From Actinomadura atramentaria DSM 43919 (lineage in GTDB: Bacteria > Actinomycetota > Actinomycetes > Streptosporangiales > Streptosporangiaceae): a stretch of DNA of 64,000 bases. The stretch spans positions 444,104 to 508,103 of the forward strand of contig NZ_KB907210.1 in NCBI RefSeq assembly GCF_000381885.1, in the 5' to 3' direction. How positions within the stretch are numbered: the first letter of the stretch is position 1; every line of letters begins with the position of its first letter. Under the pieces are notes generated by a model. It was not told the origin of the DNA, made no database searches, and was given only the letters and a program-made list of their open reading frames with translations. Below are positions 50,931 to 59,577 of this stretch, piece after piece. Position numbers and translations under genes: made by a program.

Positions 50931-52598
50931 CTACTCCCCCTTCGCCGCGGCGAGTTCCGACTTGGCACCCGCGTGCGGGTGGTGCAGGTCGAACGCGGGC
51001 CGCTCCGAGCGGATCTTCGGGATCGAGTTGAAGTTGTGCCGCGGCGGCGGGCAGGACGTCGCCCACTCGAGCGAGCCGCCGTAGCCCCACGGGTCGTCGA
51101 CCTCGACCTTCTTGCCCTTCTTCGCCGTGATGTAGACGTTGTAGATGAAGGGCAGGAGGGAGCAGGCCAGCACGAACGAGAAGATGCTGGAGACCTTGTT
51201 GAGGTCGGTGAACTGGTCGGCGTAGTCGGCGTACCGGCGGGGCATTCCTTCCGCGCCGAGCCAGTGCTGGACGAGGAACGTCCCGTGGAAGCCGATGAAC
51301 AGCAGCCAGAAGTGGAACTTGCCGAGCCGGTCGTTGAGCATCTTGCCGGTGAACTTCGGCCACCAGAAGTAGAAGCCCGCGAACATCGCGAACACCACCG
51401 TGCCGAACACGACGTAGTGGAAGTGCGCCACGACGAAGTACGAGTCCGAGAGCTGGAAGTCCATCGGCGGCGAGGCGAGGATGACGCCGGTCAGACCGCC
51501 GAACAGGAACGTCACCAGGAACCCGATCGACCACAGCATCGGCGACTCGAACGTGAGCTGCCCCCGCCAGATCGTGCCGACCCAGTTGAAGAACTTCACG
51601 CCGGTGGGCACCGCGATCAGGAACGTCATGAACGAGAAGAACGGCAGCAGGACCTGGCCCGTCACGAACATGTGGTGCGCCCACACGGTGATGGACAGGC
51701 CCGCGATGCTGATCGTCGCGAACACCAGGCCGACGTAGCCGAAGATCGGCTTGCGGCTGAACACCGGGAGGATCTCGGTCACGATGCCGAAGAAGGGCAA
51801 GGCGATGATGTAGACCTCTGGGTGCCCGAAGAACCAGAACAGGTGCTGCCAGAGCAGCGCGCCGCCGTGCGAGGCGTCGAAGACGTGGGCGCCGAACTTG
51901 CGGTCGGCCTCCAGCGCGAGCAGCGCGGCGGCCAGGACCGGGAACGCCAGCAGGACCAGGATCGAGGTCAGCAGGATGTTCCAGGTGAAGATCGGCATCC
52001 GGAACATCGTCATGCCGGGCGCGCGCATGCACAGGATGGTCGTGATGAAGTTGACGCCGCCCATGATGGTGCCGAAGCCGGACATCGCCAGGCCCATGAC
52101 CCACATGTCGCCGCCGATGCCGGGCGACCGCACCGAGTCGGAAAGCGGCGAGTAGGCGAACCAGCCGAAGCTCGCCGCGCCGCCGGGCGTCAGGAAACCG
52201 GCGATGACGATGATGCTGCCGAACAGGAACAGCCAGTACGCCAGCATGTTCATGCGCGGGAAGGCGACGTCGGGGGCGCCGATCTGCAAGGGCACGATGA
52301 CGTTGCCGAAACCGATGAACAGCGGCGTCGCGAACATCAGCAGCATGATCGTGCCGTGCATGGTGAAGAGCTGGTTGAACTGCTCGTTGCTCAGCACCTG
52401 GAGACCGGGCTTGAACAGCTCCACGCGCATCAGCAGCGCGAGGACACCGCCGATCAGGAACATCACGAAGGACGTGATGAGGTAGAGGTAGCCGATCACC
52501 TTGTGGTCGGTGGACGACATCCAGGAGGCGATGATGCGCCCCTTGCTCGTCCGCGACGCTGCGACCGGCGCGCTCGGTGCGTGACTCACAGCGGTCAC
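50931..52598 (-). CDS. ctaD: Cytochrome c oxidase subunit I CtaD
   Basis: Heme a / heme a3-CuB subunit of the aa3 oxidase, 555 residues with twelve helices. It has FTMHGTIML (heme a ligand), [17 protein letters not shown] (CuB His and cross-linked Tyr), WAHHMFVTG (CuB) and [11 protein letters not shown] (heme a3/a ligands). The GTG start overlaps the ctaC stop (GTGA). A C-terminal hydrophilic extension ([28 protein letters not shown]) is typical of actinobacteria. Confidence 0.97.
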   Translation of the reverse strand: MTAVSHAPSAPVAASRTSKGRIIASWMSSTDHKVIGYLYLITSFVMFLIGGVLALLMRVELFKPGLQVLSNEQFNQLFTMHGTIMLLMFATPLFIGFGNVIVPLQIGAPDVAFPRMNMLAYWLFLFGSIIVIAGFLTPGGAASFGWFAYSPLSDSVRSPGIGGDMWVMGLAMSGFGTIMGGVNFITTILCMRAPGMTMFRMPIFTWNILLTSILVLLAFPVLAAALLALEADRKFGAHVFDASHGGALLWQHLFWFFGHPEVYIIALPFFGIVTEILPVFSRKPIFGYVGLVFATISIAGLSITVWAHHMFVTGQVLLPFFSFMTFLIAVPTGVKFFNWVGTIWRGQLTFESPMLWSIGFLVTFLFGGLTGVILASPPMDFQLSDSYFVVAHFHYVVFGTVVFAMFAGFYFWWPKFTGKMLNDRLGKFHFWLLFIGFHGTFLVQHWLGAEGMPRRYADYADQFTDLNKVSSIFSFVLACSLLPFIYNVYITAKKGKKVEVDDPWGYGGSLEWATSCPPPRHNFNSIPKIRSERPAFDLHHPHAGAKSELAAAKGE

Positions 52599-53428
52599 TG
52601 GGCACCCCCCGCGGCCTTGGCCTGGGCCTTGGCGTTGTCGATGTAGCTCTTGTACTGGTCCGGGGTCACCACGCGGAGCTGGAACAGCATCCGGCTGTGG
52701 TCGACGCCGCACAGTTCGGCGCAGCGGCCCTCATAGGTGCCGGTCTTGTTCGCCTTGAACTCGAACTCGTTGGTGAAGCCCGGCATGACGTCCTTCTTGT
52801 AGAGGAGCGCCGGGACCCAGAACGAGTGGATGACGTCGTTGGAGTGGAGCCGCACGCGGACGTTCTCGCCCGACGGGATCGTCAGCACCGGCTTGCCCGG
52901 CGTGTGCCCGTTCGGGGCGACCGGCACGCCGACGACCGACGCGACGGTCTGCTCCTTGCCGGCGACCTTCTCCTTGTAGTCGAACTGCCAGCTCCACTGG
53001 AACGCGGTGACGTCGACGACGACGGGCGGGTTGTCCGTGGTCTTCTCGACGAAGTTCTCGTCGCGCGCGGTGAAGAAGAACAGCACACCGATGATCACGA
53101 ACGGCACGGCCGTGTAAAGGATCTCGATCGGCAGGTTGTAGCGCACCTGCGGCGGGAGGTCATCGGAGCGCTTGCGGTGGAACACCACCGCCCAGATGAT
53201 CAGGCCCCACACGACGGCGCCCACGGTGAACGCGGCGATCCAGGAACCCTGCCAGAGCTTGAGCATGCGCTCGGCCTGGTCGCTGATCGGCTCGGGCATG
53301 CCCAGGCGGGAACCCTCACCGCTGCAGGCGGTGGCGGTCAGCGCCAGCAGGCCCAGCGCGCCGGCGCTTTTCAATGCGCGGCGACTGCGCACAGGCGTAC
53401 GCCGCTCCCTTGAGCGGGTCGGACTCAC
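52595..53428 (-). CDS. ctaC: Cytochrome c oxidase subunit II CtaC
   Basis: CuA subunit of the aa3 oxidase, 277 residues. The N-terminal lipobox LTATAC (Cys about residue 35) marks it as a lipoprotein. Two membrane helices (about 62-85 and 105-125) follow. The CuA site is [14 protein letters not shown] plus [12 protein letters not shown] near residues 235-246. The GTG start at 53428 begins the ctaCDF operon. It receives electrons from QcrC in the bcc-aa3 supercomplex. Confidence 0.96.
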   Translation of the reverse strand: MSPTRSRERRTPVRSRRALKSAGALGLLALTATACSGEGSRLGMPEPISDQAERMLKLWQGSWIAAFTVGAVVWGLIIWAVVFHRKRSDDLPPQVRYNLPIEILYTAVPFVIIGVLFFFTARDENFVEKTTDNPPVVVDVTAFQWSWQFDYKEKVAGKEQTVASVVGVPVAPNGHTPGKPVLTIPSGENVRVRLHSNDVIHSFWVPALLYKKDVMPGFTNEFEFKANKTGTYEGRCAELCGVDHSRMLFQLRVVTPDQYKSYIDNAKAQAKAAGGAQ

Positions 53429-53555
53429 GGAATGCCTTCCCCACGGATGAACGCCCGGGTCACCCGGGCGGAGAGATCAGTTGTCACACGTGCGATGGAC
53501 ACATTAGCGCGAGGGTCGCGCAGACCCCTGATCGGGTGCCGGTTAGTGTTCTGGC

Positions 53556-54725
53556 GTGGCTACGCACGGCCCGGCCTCCGACCAGTTCGGCGCCTACCTC
53601 GACGCGGCGTCCGGCGAACCCCTGCACCCCGCCGCCCGCGCGGCGCTGCTCGCCGCGCTCGACGGCGCGTGGGCGGACCCCGCGCGGCTGTACGGCGCGG
53701 CGCGCGCCGCGCGGCTCGCGCTGGACCGGGCGCGCGCGGACGTCGCCGGGGTGCTCGGGGCGCGCGCCGACGAGGTGGCGTTCACGACGTCCGGGACGCA
53801 GGCCGTCCACCTGGGGATGCTCGGCGCGCTGCGGGCGCGGCGGCGCGCGGGGCGGCACCTGGTCGTGAGCGCGGTGGAGCATTCGAGCGTCCTGCACACG
53901 GCCGAGCGGCACGAGGCGGACGGCGGCGAGGTGACCTCCGTGGGCGTGGACCGGCTCGGCCGCGTCGATCCGGCGGAGTTCGCGGCGGCGCTGCGCCCCG
54001 ACACCGCGCTGGCGTGCCTGCAGTCGGCGAACCACGAGGTCGGGACGGTGCAGCCGGTCGCGGAGGTCGCGGCGGCGTGCCGGGCGGCGGGCGTTCCGCT
54101 GCTGGTGGACGCGGCCCAGTCGGTCGGGCGTGTCGATCCGCCCGACGGATGGTCGTATCTCACCGCGAGCGCCCATAAATGGGGCGGACCGGCGGGCGTC
54201 GGTGTCCTCGCGGTCCGCAAGGGGACGCGGTGGCGCTCCCCGCTGCCCGACGACGAGCGCGGGGCCCGCCGCGTGCCCGGCTTCGAGAACGTGCCGGGGG
54301 CCGTGGCCGCCGCCGCCGCGCTCACCGCCGTCGAGTCCGGCCGCGCCGCCGAATCGGCCCGGCTGTCCGCGCTGGTCGAGCGGATTCGGACGGAGGTGCC
54401 GCGTACGATCGAGGACGTGGAGGTCGTCGGCGATCCCGTCGCGCGACTGCCGCATCTGGTGACGTTCTCGTGCCTGTACGTGGCCGGGGAGGCGCTGCTG
54501 ACCGAGTTGGACCGGCTGGGATTCGCGGTTTCGTCGGGAAGTTCCTGTACGGCCGATACGCTGCGTCCCAGTCACGTGCTGGAGGCGATGGGAGTGCTGA
54601 CCCACGGCAACGTCCGGGTGTCGCTGCCGCGCGGCGCCGCGGCCGCCGACGTCGACCGGTTCCTGGCCGCGCTGCCCGGGACCGTCGCCCGGCTCCGCGC
54701 GGCGGCGGGGGTGGGCGGCGCGTGA
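53556..54725 (+). CDS. Cysteine desulfurase (NifS/IscS-like, group with short active-site loop)
   Basis: PLP enzyme of 389 residues that removes sulfur from cysteine. Motifs include VAFTTSGTQAVHLGM, EHSSVLH, NHEVGTVQPV, the PLP lysine in SAHKWGGPAGVGVLAV, and the persulfide Cys in VSSGSSCTADTLRPSHV. The length and absence of the SufS-type signature fit the IscS-like class. It is followed by a TusA-like gene 61 bases later, so the pair may form a sulfur relay. The GTG start lies 6 bases after TAGTGT: leaderless. Confidence 0.92.
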   Translation: MATHGPASDQFGAYLDAASGEPLHPAARAALLAALDGAWADPARLYGAARAARLALDRARADVAGVLGARADEVAFTTSGTQAVHLGMLGALRARRRAGRHLVVSAVEHSSVLHTAERHEADGGEVTSVGVDRLGRVDPAEFAAALRPDTALACLQSANHEVGTVQPVAEVAAACRAAGVPLLVDAAQSVGRVDPPDGWSYLTASAHKWGGPAGVGVLAVRKGTRWRSPLPDDERGARRVPGFENVPGAVAAAAALTAVESGRAAESARLSALVERIRTEVPRTIEDVEVVGDPVARLPHLVTFSCLYVAGEALLTELDRLGFAVSSGSSCTADTLRPSHVLEAMGVLTHGNVRVSLPRGAAAADVDRFLAALPGTVARLRAAAGVGGA

Positions 54726-54786
54726 ACCCCTCCCCCGGCCGCGCCGCGCCCCGATCCGTACCGACGCCAGGGAGGCGGACGCTCCC

Positions 54787-55110
54787 ATGAGGTTCAAAGG
54801 CCGCTCGCGGCGGGGCGCCGAGCGCGGCACGCCGCTCCCGGCGCCCGTGCCGGAGCCCGTACCGGAGGCGCCCGCCGGGCCCGCGCCCGCGCTGGTCATC
54901 GACGCGCTGGGCCGCAAGTGCCCGATCCCGATCATCATGCTGGCCGAGCGCATCCGGGAGGTCCCGGTCGGCGAGGTCATCGCCGTGCAGGCCGACGACG
55001 TCGCGGCCCGCACCGACGTGCCCGCCTGGTGCCGGATGAAGTCGCAGGACTTCGTCCGCGAGGAGACGCTGCCGCGCGGCTGGGCGTTCCACATCCGCCG
55101 CACCTACTGA
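54787..55110 (+). CDS. TusA-family sulfurtransferase
   Basis: 107-residue protein with a charged, Pro-rich N-terminal extension (about 1-36) and a TusA/SirA fold. The sulfur-accepting Cys is in DALGRKCPIPIIMLAERI (CPIP near residues 45-48); C-terminal WCRMKSQDFVREETL follows the usual W/C-x-x-x pattern. It probably receives persulfide sulfur from the cysteine desulfurase encoded just upstream. The acceptor (tRNA or cofactor) is not known. Confidence 0.9.
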   Translation: MRFKGRSRRGAERGTPLPAPVPEPVPEAPAGPAPALVIDALGRKCPIPIIMLAERIREVPVGEVIAVQADDVAARTDVPAWCRMKSQDFVREETLPRGWAFHIRRTY

Positions 55111-55116
55111 CGGCGG

Positions 55117-55143
55117 GTCCCCGGGCGCGGCGCGCCCGGGGAC
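55117..55143. terminator. Terminator between tusA-like gene and adenosine kinase gene
   Basis: A perfect 12-bp stem (GTCCCCGGGCGC with GCGCCCGGGGAC) and 3-base loop lies between the converging stop codons. Confidence 0.8.
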
Positions 55144-55151
55144 GGCGCGCG

Positions 55152-56129
55152 TCAGGCGGGCAGGTGCGCGGCGACCTCCGCGGCCGCGGCCGCGCCGTAC
55201 GTCCCGGCCAGCCGCTCGGTGAAGCCGTCGCGGGTGAACGTGTACTCCTGCGGTCCGGCCGTCTCCAGCACGTACGCGGCGATGACGTTGCCGACCTGCG
55301 CGGCGCGCTCCAGCTCCAGGCCCCAGTGCAGCGCCGACAGGAACCCGGCGCGGAACGCGTCGCCGCCGCCCGTCGGGTCCACCACGTTCTCGACGGCGAC
55401 GGCCGGGACGTGCAGGCCGTTCTCCCCGGACCGGTCGATCTGGACGCCCTTCGCGCCGAGCGTCGTCACGCGGACGCCGACGCGGGACAGGACGTCGGCG
55501 TCGGACCAGCCGGTCTTCTCCTCGCTCAGCGCCTTCTCGTACTCGTTGGTGAACAGGTACGCCGCGCCGTCCACCAGGCGGCGGACGTCCGCGCCGTCCA
55601 TCCGCGCGAGCTGCTGCGACGGGTCCGCGGCGAACGCGATGCCGCGGTCCCGGCACTCGTCGCTGTGCCGGACCATCGCGTCGGGGTCGTTCGGGCTGAC
55701 CAGGACGAGGTCCAGGCCGCCCGCGCGGTCCGCGATCGGGCCGATCTCGATGTCGCGGGCCTCGCTCATCGCGCCCGCGTAGAACGTCGCGATCTGGTTC
55801 TGGTCCTCGTCGGTCGTGCAGAGGAACCGGGCCGTGTGCTTCAGCTCGGAGACATGGACGGAGTCGGTGTCGACGCCGTGCCGCTCCAGCCAGGACCGGT
55901 AGTCGGCGAAGTCCGCGCCGACCGCGCCCACGAGGATCGGCCGCAGCCCCAGCACGCCCATGCTGAAGCAGATGTTGGCGGCGACGCCGCCGCGCCGCAC
56001 CACCAGCTCGTCGGCCAGGAAGGACAGCGAGACCCGGTCGAGGCGGTCGGGCATGAGCTGGTCGGTGAACCGGCCCGGGAAGGTCATCAGGTGGTCGGTG
56101 GCGATGGAGCCGGTGACGGCGATGCGCAC
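55152..56129 (-). CDS. adoK: Adenosine kinase, PfkB family (AdoK-like)
   Basis: 325-residue ribokinase-family enzyme. The N-terminus MRIAVTGSIATDHLMTFPGRF and RRGGVAANICFSMGVLG, together with AFAADPSQQLARMDGADVRRLVDGAAYLFTNEYE and VDPTGGGDAFRAGFLSALHWG (catalytic Asp in GGGDAF), closely match M. tuberculosis Rv2202c, the adenosine kinase, rather than a sugar kinase. It salvages adenosine to AMP. It lies downstream of an IscA-like gene, as in mycobacteria. Confidence 0.92.
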   Translation of the reverse strand: MRIAVTGSIATDHLMTFPGRFTDQLMPDRLDRVSLSFLADELVVRRGGVAANICFSMGVLGLRPILVGAVGADFADYRSWLERHGVDTDSVHVSELKHTARFLCTTDEDQNQIATFYAGAMSEARDIEIGPIADRAGGLDLVLVSPNDPDAMVRHSDECRDRGIAFAADPSQQLARMDGADVRRLVDGAAYLFTNEYEKALSEEKTGWSDADVLSRVGVRVTTLGAKGVQIDRSGENGLHVPAVAVENVVDPTGGGDAFRAGFLSALHWGLELERAAQVGNVIAAYVLETAGPQEYTFTRDGFTERLAGTYGAAAAAEVAAHLPA

Positions 56130-56210
56130 TGCGTCGCTCTCCTCGTCGGATGCGGTCGGGGACCGGACCAGCGTACCGACCGCCGCGCCGCCGCCCCCGC
56201 GCGCACGGAA

Positions 56211-56243
56211 AGGGGCGGCCCGGACCAGGTCCGGACCGCCCCT
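56211..56243 (-). terminator. Terminator of the IscA-like gene
   Basis: A 16-base arm AGGGGCGGCCCGGACC pairs with GGTCCGGACCGCCCCT with a single mismatch. On the minus strand the stem is followed by TTTCC, a short T run, 26 bases beyond the gene stop. Confidence 0.7.
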
Positions 56244-56268
56244 CGCGCGGCCGCCGCCGCGGGACGCG

Positions 56269-56631
56269 CTAGTTGAACGAGTCGCCGCAGGCGCAGGAGC
56301 CCGACGCGTTCGGGTTGTCGATCGTGAAGCCCTGCTTCTCGATCGAGTCGACGAAGTCGATCGTCGCGCCGGTCAGGTACGGGGCGCTCATCCGGTCCAC
56401 CCGGACGTTCAGGCCGCCGAAGTCCTGCACCTGGTCGCCGTCCATCTCGCGCTCGTCGAAGAAGAGCTGGTAGATCAGCCCGGAGCAGCCCCCCGGCTGC
56501 ACCGCGACGCGCAGCGCGAGGTCGTCGCGGCCCTCCTGCTCCAGCAGGCCCCGCGCCTTCTCGGCCGCGGCGTCGGTGAGGATGACGCCCTGCTGGGTGG
56601 TCTCCTGCGTCGTCTCGCCTGAAACCGTCAT
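56269..56631 (-). CDS. IscA/ErpA-type iron-sulfur carrier protein
   Basis: A-type Fe-S carrier of 120 residues that delivers clusters to client enzymes. Residues 15-120 form the HesB/IscA fold, with the three conserved Cys in PGGCSGLIYQLFF (near 49) and SGSCACGDSF at the C-terminus (about 113-115). The N-terminus TVSGETTQETTQQGV is variable. SD is placed near GGGAGCTG before the ATG. It lies divergent from nadA, whose product is a 4Fe-4S enzyme. Confidence 0.95.
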   Translation of the reverse strand: MTVSGETTQETTQQGVILTDAAAEKARGLLEQEGRDDLALRVAVQPGGCSGLIYQLFFDEREMDGDQVQDFGGLNVRVDRMSAPYLTGATIDFVDSIEKQGFTIDNPNASGSCACGDSFN

Positions 56632-56754
56632 GTCTTCAGCTCCCGGGTCTTCGCTGCGCCGCGCGCGGCGGCGGTGTGTCAGTGGTCCTCAGGGACGCGT
56701 ACCCACGCCTCTTCCGATGAACAACGTACCTTGCGGGAATCCCATTCCCCTCAT

Positions 56755-56831
56755 TGTGGGGGGCGACCCCCCACGCCCCCCGCGGCGCGAAGCGCCGCAT
56801 CCTCGCTCCGCTGCGGTGCGGCGCTTCGCGC
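56755..56831. repeat. Paired hairpins in the IscA-nadA intergenic region
   Basis: The 371-base divergent region (56632-57002) has GTGGGGGG pairing with CCCCCCAC at 56755-56774, and then a perfect 15-bp inverted repeat: GCGCGAAGCGCCGCA at 56785-56799 against TGCGGCGCTTCGCGC at 56817-56831, loop 17 bases. The region is exceptionally GC-rich, and I see no gene in it. Confidence 0.7.
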
Positions 56832-56949
56832 TGCGGCCGCCCGGCCGCTCGCCTGGCGGCTCGCGGCCGTGCGCCCGCCGGGCAACCCCCCGTGGTCGCC
56901 GCCGCTGCCGGTCTTGGGGGGTGGGCGGTTTCTGGGGGGTTGTTCGGGC

Positions 56950-56977
56950 TGGGCTATAGTGTCAAAGCGACGATAAG
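56950..56977 (+). promoter_or_regulatory. nadA promoter with candidate NrtR-like dyad
   Basis: A good -10 box TATAGT lies near 56955. It begins the imperfect dyad TATAGTGTC-AAA-GCGACGATA (6 of 9 positions symmetric), which resembles the TAGTGTC-type half-sites I recall for the NAD repressor NrtR in actinobacteria. No regulator gene is adjacent, so the identification is tentative. Confidence 0.35.
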
Positions 56978-57002
56978 TCTCGTCGCAGGAGGGAGCTTTC
57001 CC

Positions 57003-58175
57003 GTGACCACCCCCGTGCGGACCCCGGCCGGCCTTCCCGGGCTTCCGCTGCTGTTCCTCGGCGACGGCGCCGACCCGGCGAGCGAGCGCGGCGTCGACTG
57101 CCCCGGCGAACTGCCGCCCGCGTCCGACCCCGGTCTCGTGGAGCGCGCCCGCGCCGCCAAGGCCGCGCTCGGCGACCGCGTGTTCGTCCTCGGCCACCAC
57201 TACCAGCGCGACGAGGTCATCCAGTTCGCGGACGTGACCGGCGACTCGTTCAAGCTCGCGCGGCTCGCGGCGGCGCGGCCCGAGGCGCCCTACGTCGTGT
57301 TCTGCGGCGTCCACTTCATGGCCGAGTCCGCCGACATCCTCACCGCCGACCACCAGCAGGTCGTCCTGCCCGACCTCGCCGCCGGGTGCTCGATGGCCGA
57401 CATGGCGACGTTCGAGCAGGTCGAGGAGTGCTGGGAGGCGCTGGAGGACGCGGGGATCGCCGACGAGGTCGTCCCCGTCACGTACATGAACTCCTCGGCG
57501 GACATCAAGGCGTTCGTGGGCCGCCGCGGCGGCGTCGTCTGCACGTCGTCCAACGCCAAGCGCGCGCTGGACTGGGCGTACTCGCGCGGCTCGAAGGTGC
57601 TGTTCCTGCCCGACCAGCACCTCGGCCGCAACACCGCCGTGCTGGAGATGGGCTTCTCCCTCGACGACTGCGTCGTCTACAACCCGCACCGGCCGAACGG
57701 GGGCCTGCCGGACGCGGCGCTGCGCGACGCCCGGATGATCCTGTGGCGCGGGCACTGCTCGGTCCACGGCCGGTTCTCGCTGGAGTCCGTGCGGGACGTG
57801 CGGGAGCGCGTGCCGGGCGTGAACGTGCTCGTCCACCCCGAGTGCCGCCACGAGGTCGTGCGCGCCGCCGACCTGGTCGGCTCGACGGAGTTCATCATCA
57901 AGACCCTCGACGAGGCCCCGGCGGGCACGTCGTGGGCGGTCGGGACGGAGCTGAACCTCGTCCGGCGGCTCGCGAACGCGCACCCGGACAAGAACGTCAT
58001 GTTCCTCGACAAGGCGGTCTGCTTCTGCTCGACCATGAACCGGATCGACCTGCCGCACCTGGTGCTGTCGCTGGAGGCGCTGGCGCGCGGCGAGGTCGAG
58101 AACCGCATCCAGGTCGGCCCGGACACCGCCGCGCACGCCCGCGCGGCGCTGGACCGGATGCTCGCGCTGCCGTAG
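57003..58175 (+). CDS. nadA: Quinolinate synthase NadA
   Basis: [4Fe-4S] enzyme condensing iminoaspartate with dihydroxyacetone phosphate in de novo NAD synthesis. The 390-residue protein has VLGHHYQRDEVIQFADVTGDS, VFCGVHFMAESADIL, VTYMNSSADIKAF, the cluster Cys in FCGVHF, WRGHCSVHGRF and KAVCFCSTMNRIDL, and LVHPECRHEVV. The GTG at 57003 has SD AGGAGGG 9 bases ahead. nadB and nadC are not seen downstream. Confidence 0.95.
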   Translation: MTTPVRTPAGLPGLPLLFLGDGADPASERGVDCPGELPPASDPGLVERARAAKAALGDRVFVLGHHYQRDEVIQFADVTGDSFKLARLAAARPEAPYVVFCGVHFMAESADILTADHQQVVLPDLAAGCSMADMATFEQVEECWEALEDAGIADEVVPVTYMNSSADIKAFVGRRGGVVCTSSNAKRALDWAYSRGSKVLFLPDQHLGRNTAVLEMGFSLDDCVVYNPHRPNGGLPDAALRDARMILWRGHCSVHGRFSLESVRDVRERVPGVNVLVHPECRHEVVRAADLVGSTEFIIKTLDEAPAGTSWAVGTELNLVRRLANAHPDKNVMFLDKAVCFCSTMNRIDLPHLVLSLEALARGEVENRIQVGPDTAAHARAALDRMLALP

Positions 58176-58182
58176 GCGGGCG

Positions 58183-58211
58183 CCCCGGCCGGACGCCGCG
58201 TCCGGCCGGGG
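58183..58211. terminator. Terminator between nadA and the mycothiol-isomerase-like gene
   Basis: A perfect 13-bp stem (CCCCGGCCGGACG with CGTCCGGCCGGGG) and 3-base loop separates the converging genes. Confidence 0.75.
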
Positions 58212-58994
58212 TCACATGACCCCGGCGTCGTCGGCGAACCGGGCGATCAGCGCGTCGTCGCCGTGCCAGTGGAGCCGCCGGTCGCCGGGGGCGCGGCGGC
58301 CCCACGCGAACAGGTACAGCTCGGCGGCGGGGCCGGCGACGACGGCGTCCGCGCCGGGCGGGCCTCCCCCGGCGTCCTCGCGCTCCCACGTGAAGCCGTC
58401 CGGGTGGAGGCGGAACCACCAGCGGACGTCCGCGTCCGTCGCGGCGAACGCCAGCGCGCCCGCGCCGCGCAGTTCGGCGACGCGCGGGCTGAACGCCCCG
58501 GCGGCGCGCAGGTTGGCGAGCAGTTCCCCGACGCCGTCCACGGCCGTCGCGGTGTCCACGGCCGGGTCGCGCCCGGCGGCGAGGTCCAGGTCGCAGCGGT
58601 GGACGGCGGTCTCGTGGACCATGCGGCGCGCCCACCACCCCGCCGTCCCCTCGTCGCCCCAGGTGAAGACGGGCGTCGCGGGCGGCGCGCCGCGCAGCGC
58701 GGCCGGCAGCGCCGCGCCGCCCTCGGCGTACCAGGACGGGAGTTCGGCGTCGTCGTCGGGGACGGTCACGCCCATCGCGCGCCGCCCGGCGCGCTCGACC
58801 GTCCGCGTCGCGACCAGTCCCGCCGCCCACCGGTGGACGCCGCCGAGATGGCGGACGAGATCCGCCGCGCTCCAGCCGGGGCAGGACGGCACGGCCGCGT
58901 CCGGCGACAGTTCCCGAGCCGCCGCGCCGAACGCCGCGACCTCCCGCTCGACGGCGTCGCAGTAGGCGTCATGGGTCCACCGGGGGTCGGTCAC
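58212..58994 (-). CDS. Mycothiol-dependent maleylpyruvate isomerase N-domain (DinB-like) protein
   Basis: 260-residue member of the MDMPI/DinB superfamily that uses mycothiol. The N-terminal helical bundle has PSCPGWSAADLVRHLGGVHRW (metal-ligand His near residue 52), WWARRMVHETAVHRCDLDLAAG (further His residues near 128-132) and a C-terminal domain that resembles SCP-like folds. This family is common in mycothiol-producing actinomycetes. The actual substrate is unknown. Confidence 0.85.
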   Translation of the reverse strand: MTDPRWTHDAYCDAVEREVAAFGAAARELSPDAAVPSCPGWSAADLVRHLGGVHRWAAGLVATRTVERAGRRAMGVTVPDDDAELPSWYAEGGAALPAALRGAPPATPVFTWGDEGTAGWWARRMVHETAVHRCDLDLAAGRDPAVDTATAVDGVGELLANLRAAGAFSPRVAELRGAGALAFAATDADVRWWFRLHPDGFTWEREDAGGGPPGADAVVAGPAAELYLFAWGRRAPGDRRLHWHGDDALIARFADDAGVM

Positions 58995-59006
58995 ACGCGT
59001 CTCCGC

Positions 59007-59576
59007 TCAGAGGCCGGGGGCGCCCCAGACGGGGAACCAGCGGCCGAGGTCGTCCTCGAACGGCAGGTCCGCGCCGACCGCGCCGCGCACCTGCAGCTCC
59101 AGCGCGTTGTCCCGGCGGTCGCCGGGCAGCGGCGCGAACGGGTAGAACGTGCCGCGCTTGTAGAGGTAGACCAGGCCGAGCCGCCGCCCGTCCGGCCCGG
59201 TGAACCCGGCGAGCGAGCACAGCAGGTGCGGCCCGAACCCGGACGTCTCCAGCGTCGAGTTCACCGCGTGCAGGTCGGTGACCAGGTCGGGCAGCTCCGA
59301 CGGCTCGTGCCGGGCGAGGATCCACGTGTAGCCGTAGGAGTCCTCGCTGATCTCCACGCGCGGGCCCTGGTCGGCGTCGAGGAGTTCCTGGACGTCCTTC
59401 TGGAGGCGGGCGAACGCGCCGCCCTCGGCCGCGCGGAAGCTCACCGAGCCGAGCCCGGTCGGGGTGAAGCCCGTCGCGGCCTCCAGCGTCACGGCCGCCG
59501 TGGACAGCCCGAACAGCCGGTCGAGGTCGGGCTTGACCGGCTTGGAGCGGCCGAGCAGCGAGTCCAGGAACCCCAT
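59007..59576 (-). CDS. pspAB: PspA-associated protein PspAB
   Basis: 189-residue soluble protein beginning MGFLDSLLGRSKPVKPDLDRLFGLSTAAVTL-type sequence, characteristic of PspAB. It has no membrane segment and ends FPVWGAPGL. It lies 1 base after htpX and near pspA and pspAA, matching the actinobacterial Psp island. Biochemical function is unknown; it is thought to join the membrane-stress response. Confidence 0.9.
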   Translation of the reverse strand: MGFLDSLLGRSKPVKPDLDRLFGLSTAAVTLEAATGFTPTGLGSVSFRAAEGGAFARLQKDVQELLDADQGPRVEISEDSYGYTWILARHEPSELPDLVTDLHAVNSTLETSGFGPHLLCSLAGFTGPDGRRLGLVYLYKRGTFYPFAPLPGDRRDNALELQVRGAVGADLPFEDDLGRWFPVWGAPGL

Positions 59577-59577
59577 G

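Noticed and set aside
50433..52646. Plus-strand open frame opposite ctaF and ctaD
   Set aside because: Highly charged, without motifs, and shadowing the strongest protein match in the window.
55152..56129. Ribokinase or fructokinase assignment
   Set aside because: N-terminal TGSIATDHLM and FAADPSQQLAR segments fit the actinobacterial adenosine kinase better than sugar kinases.
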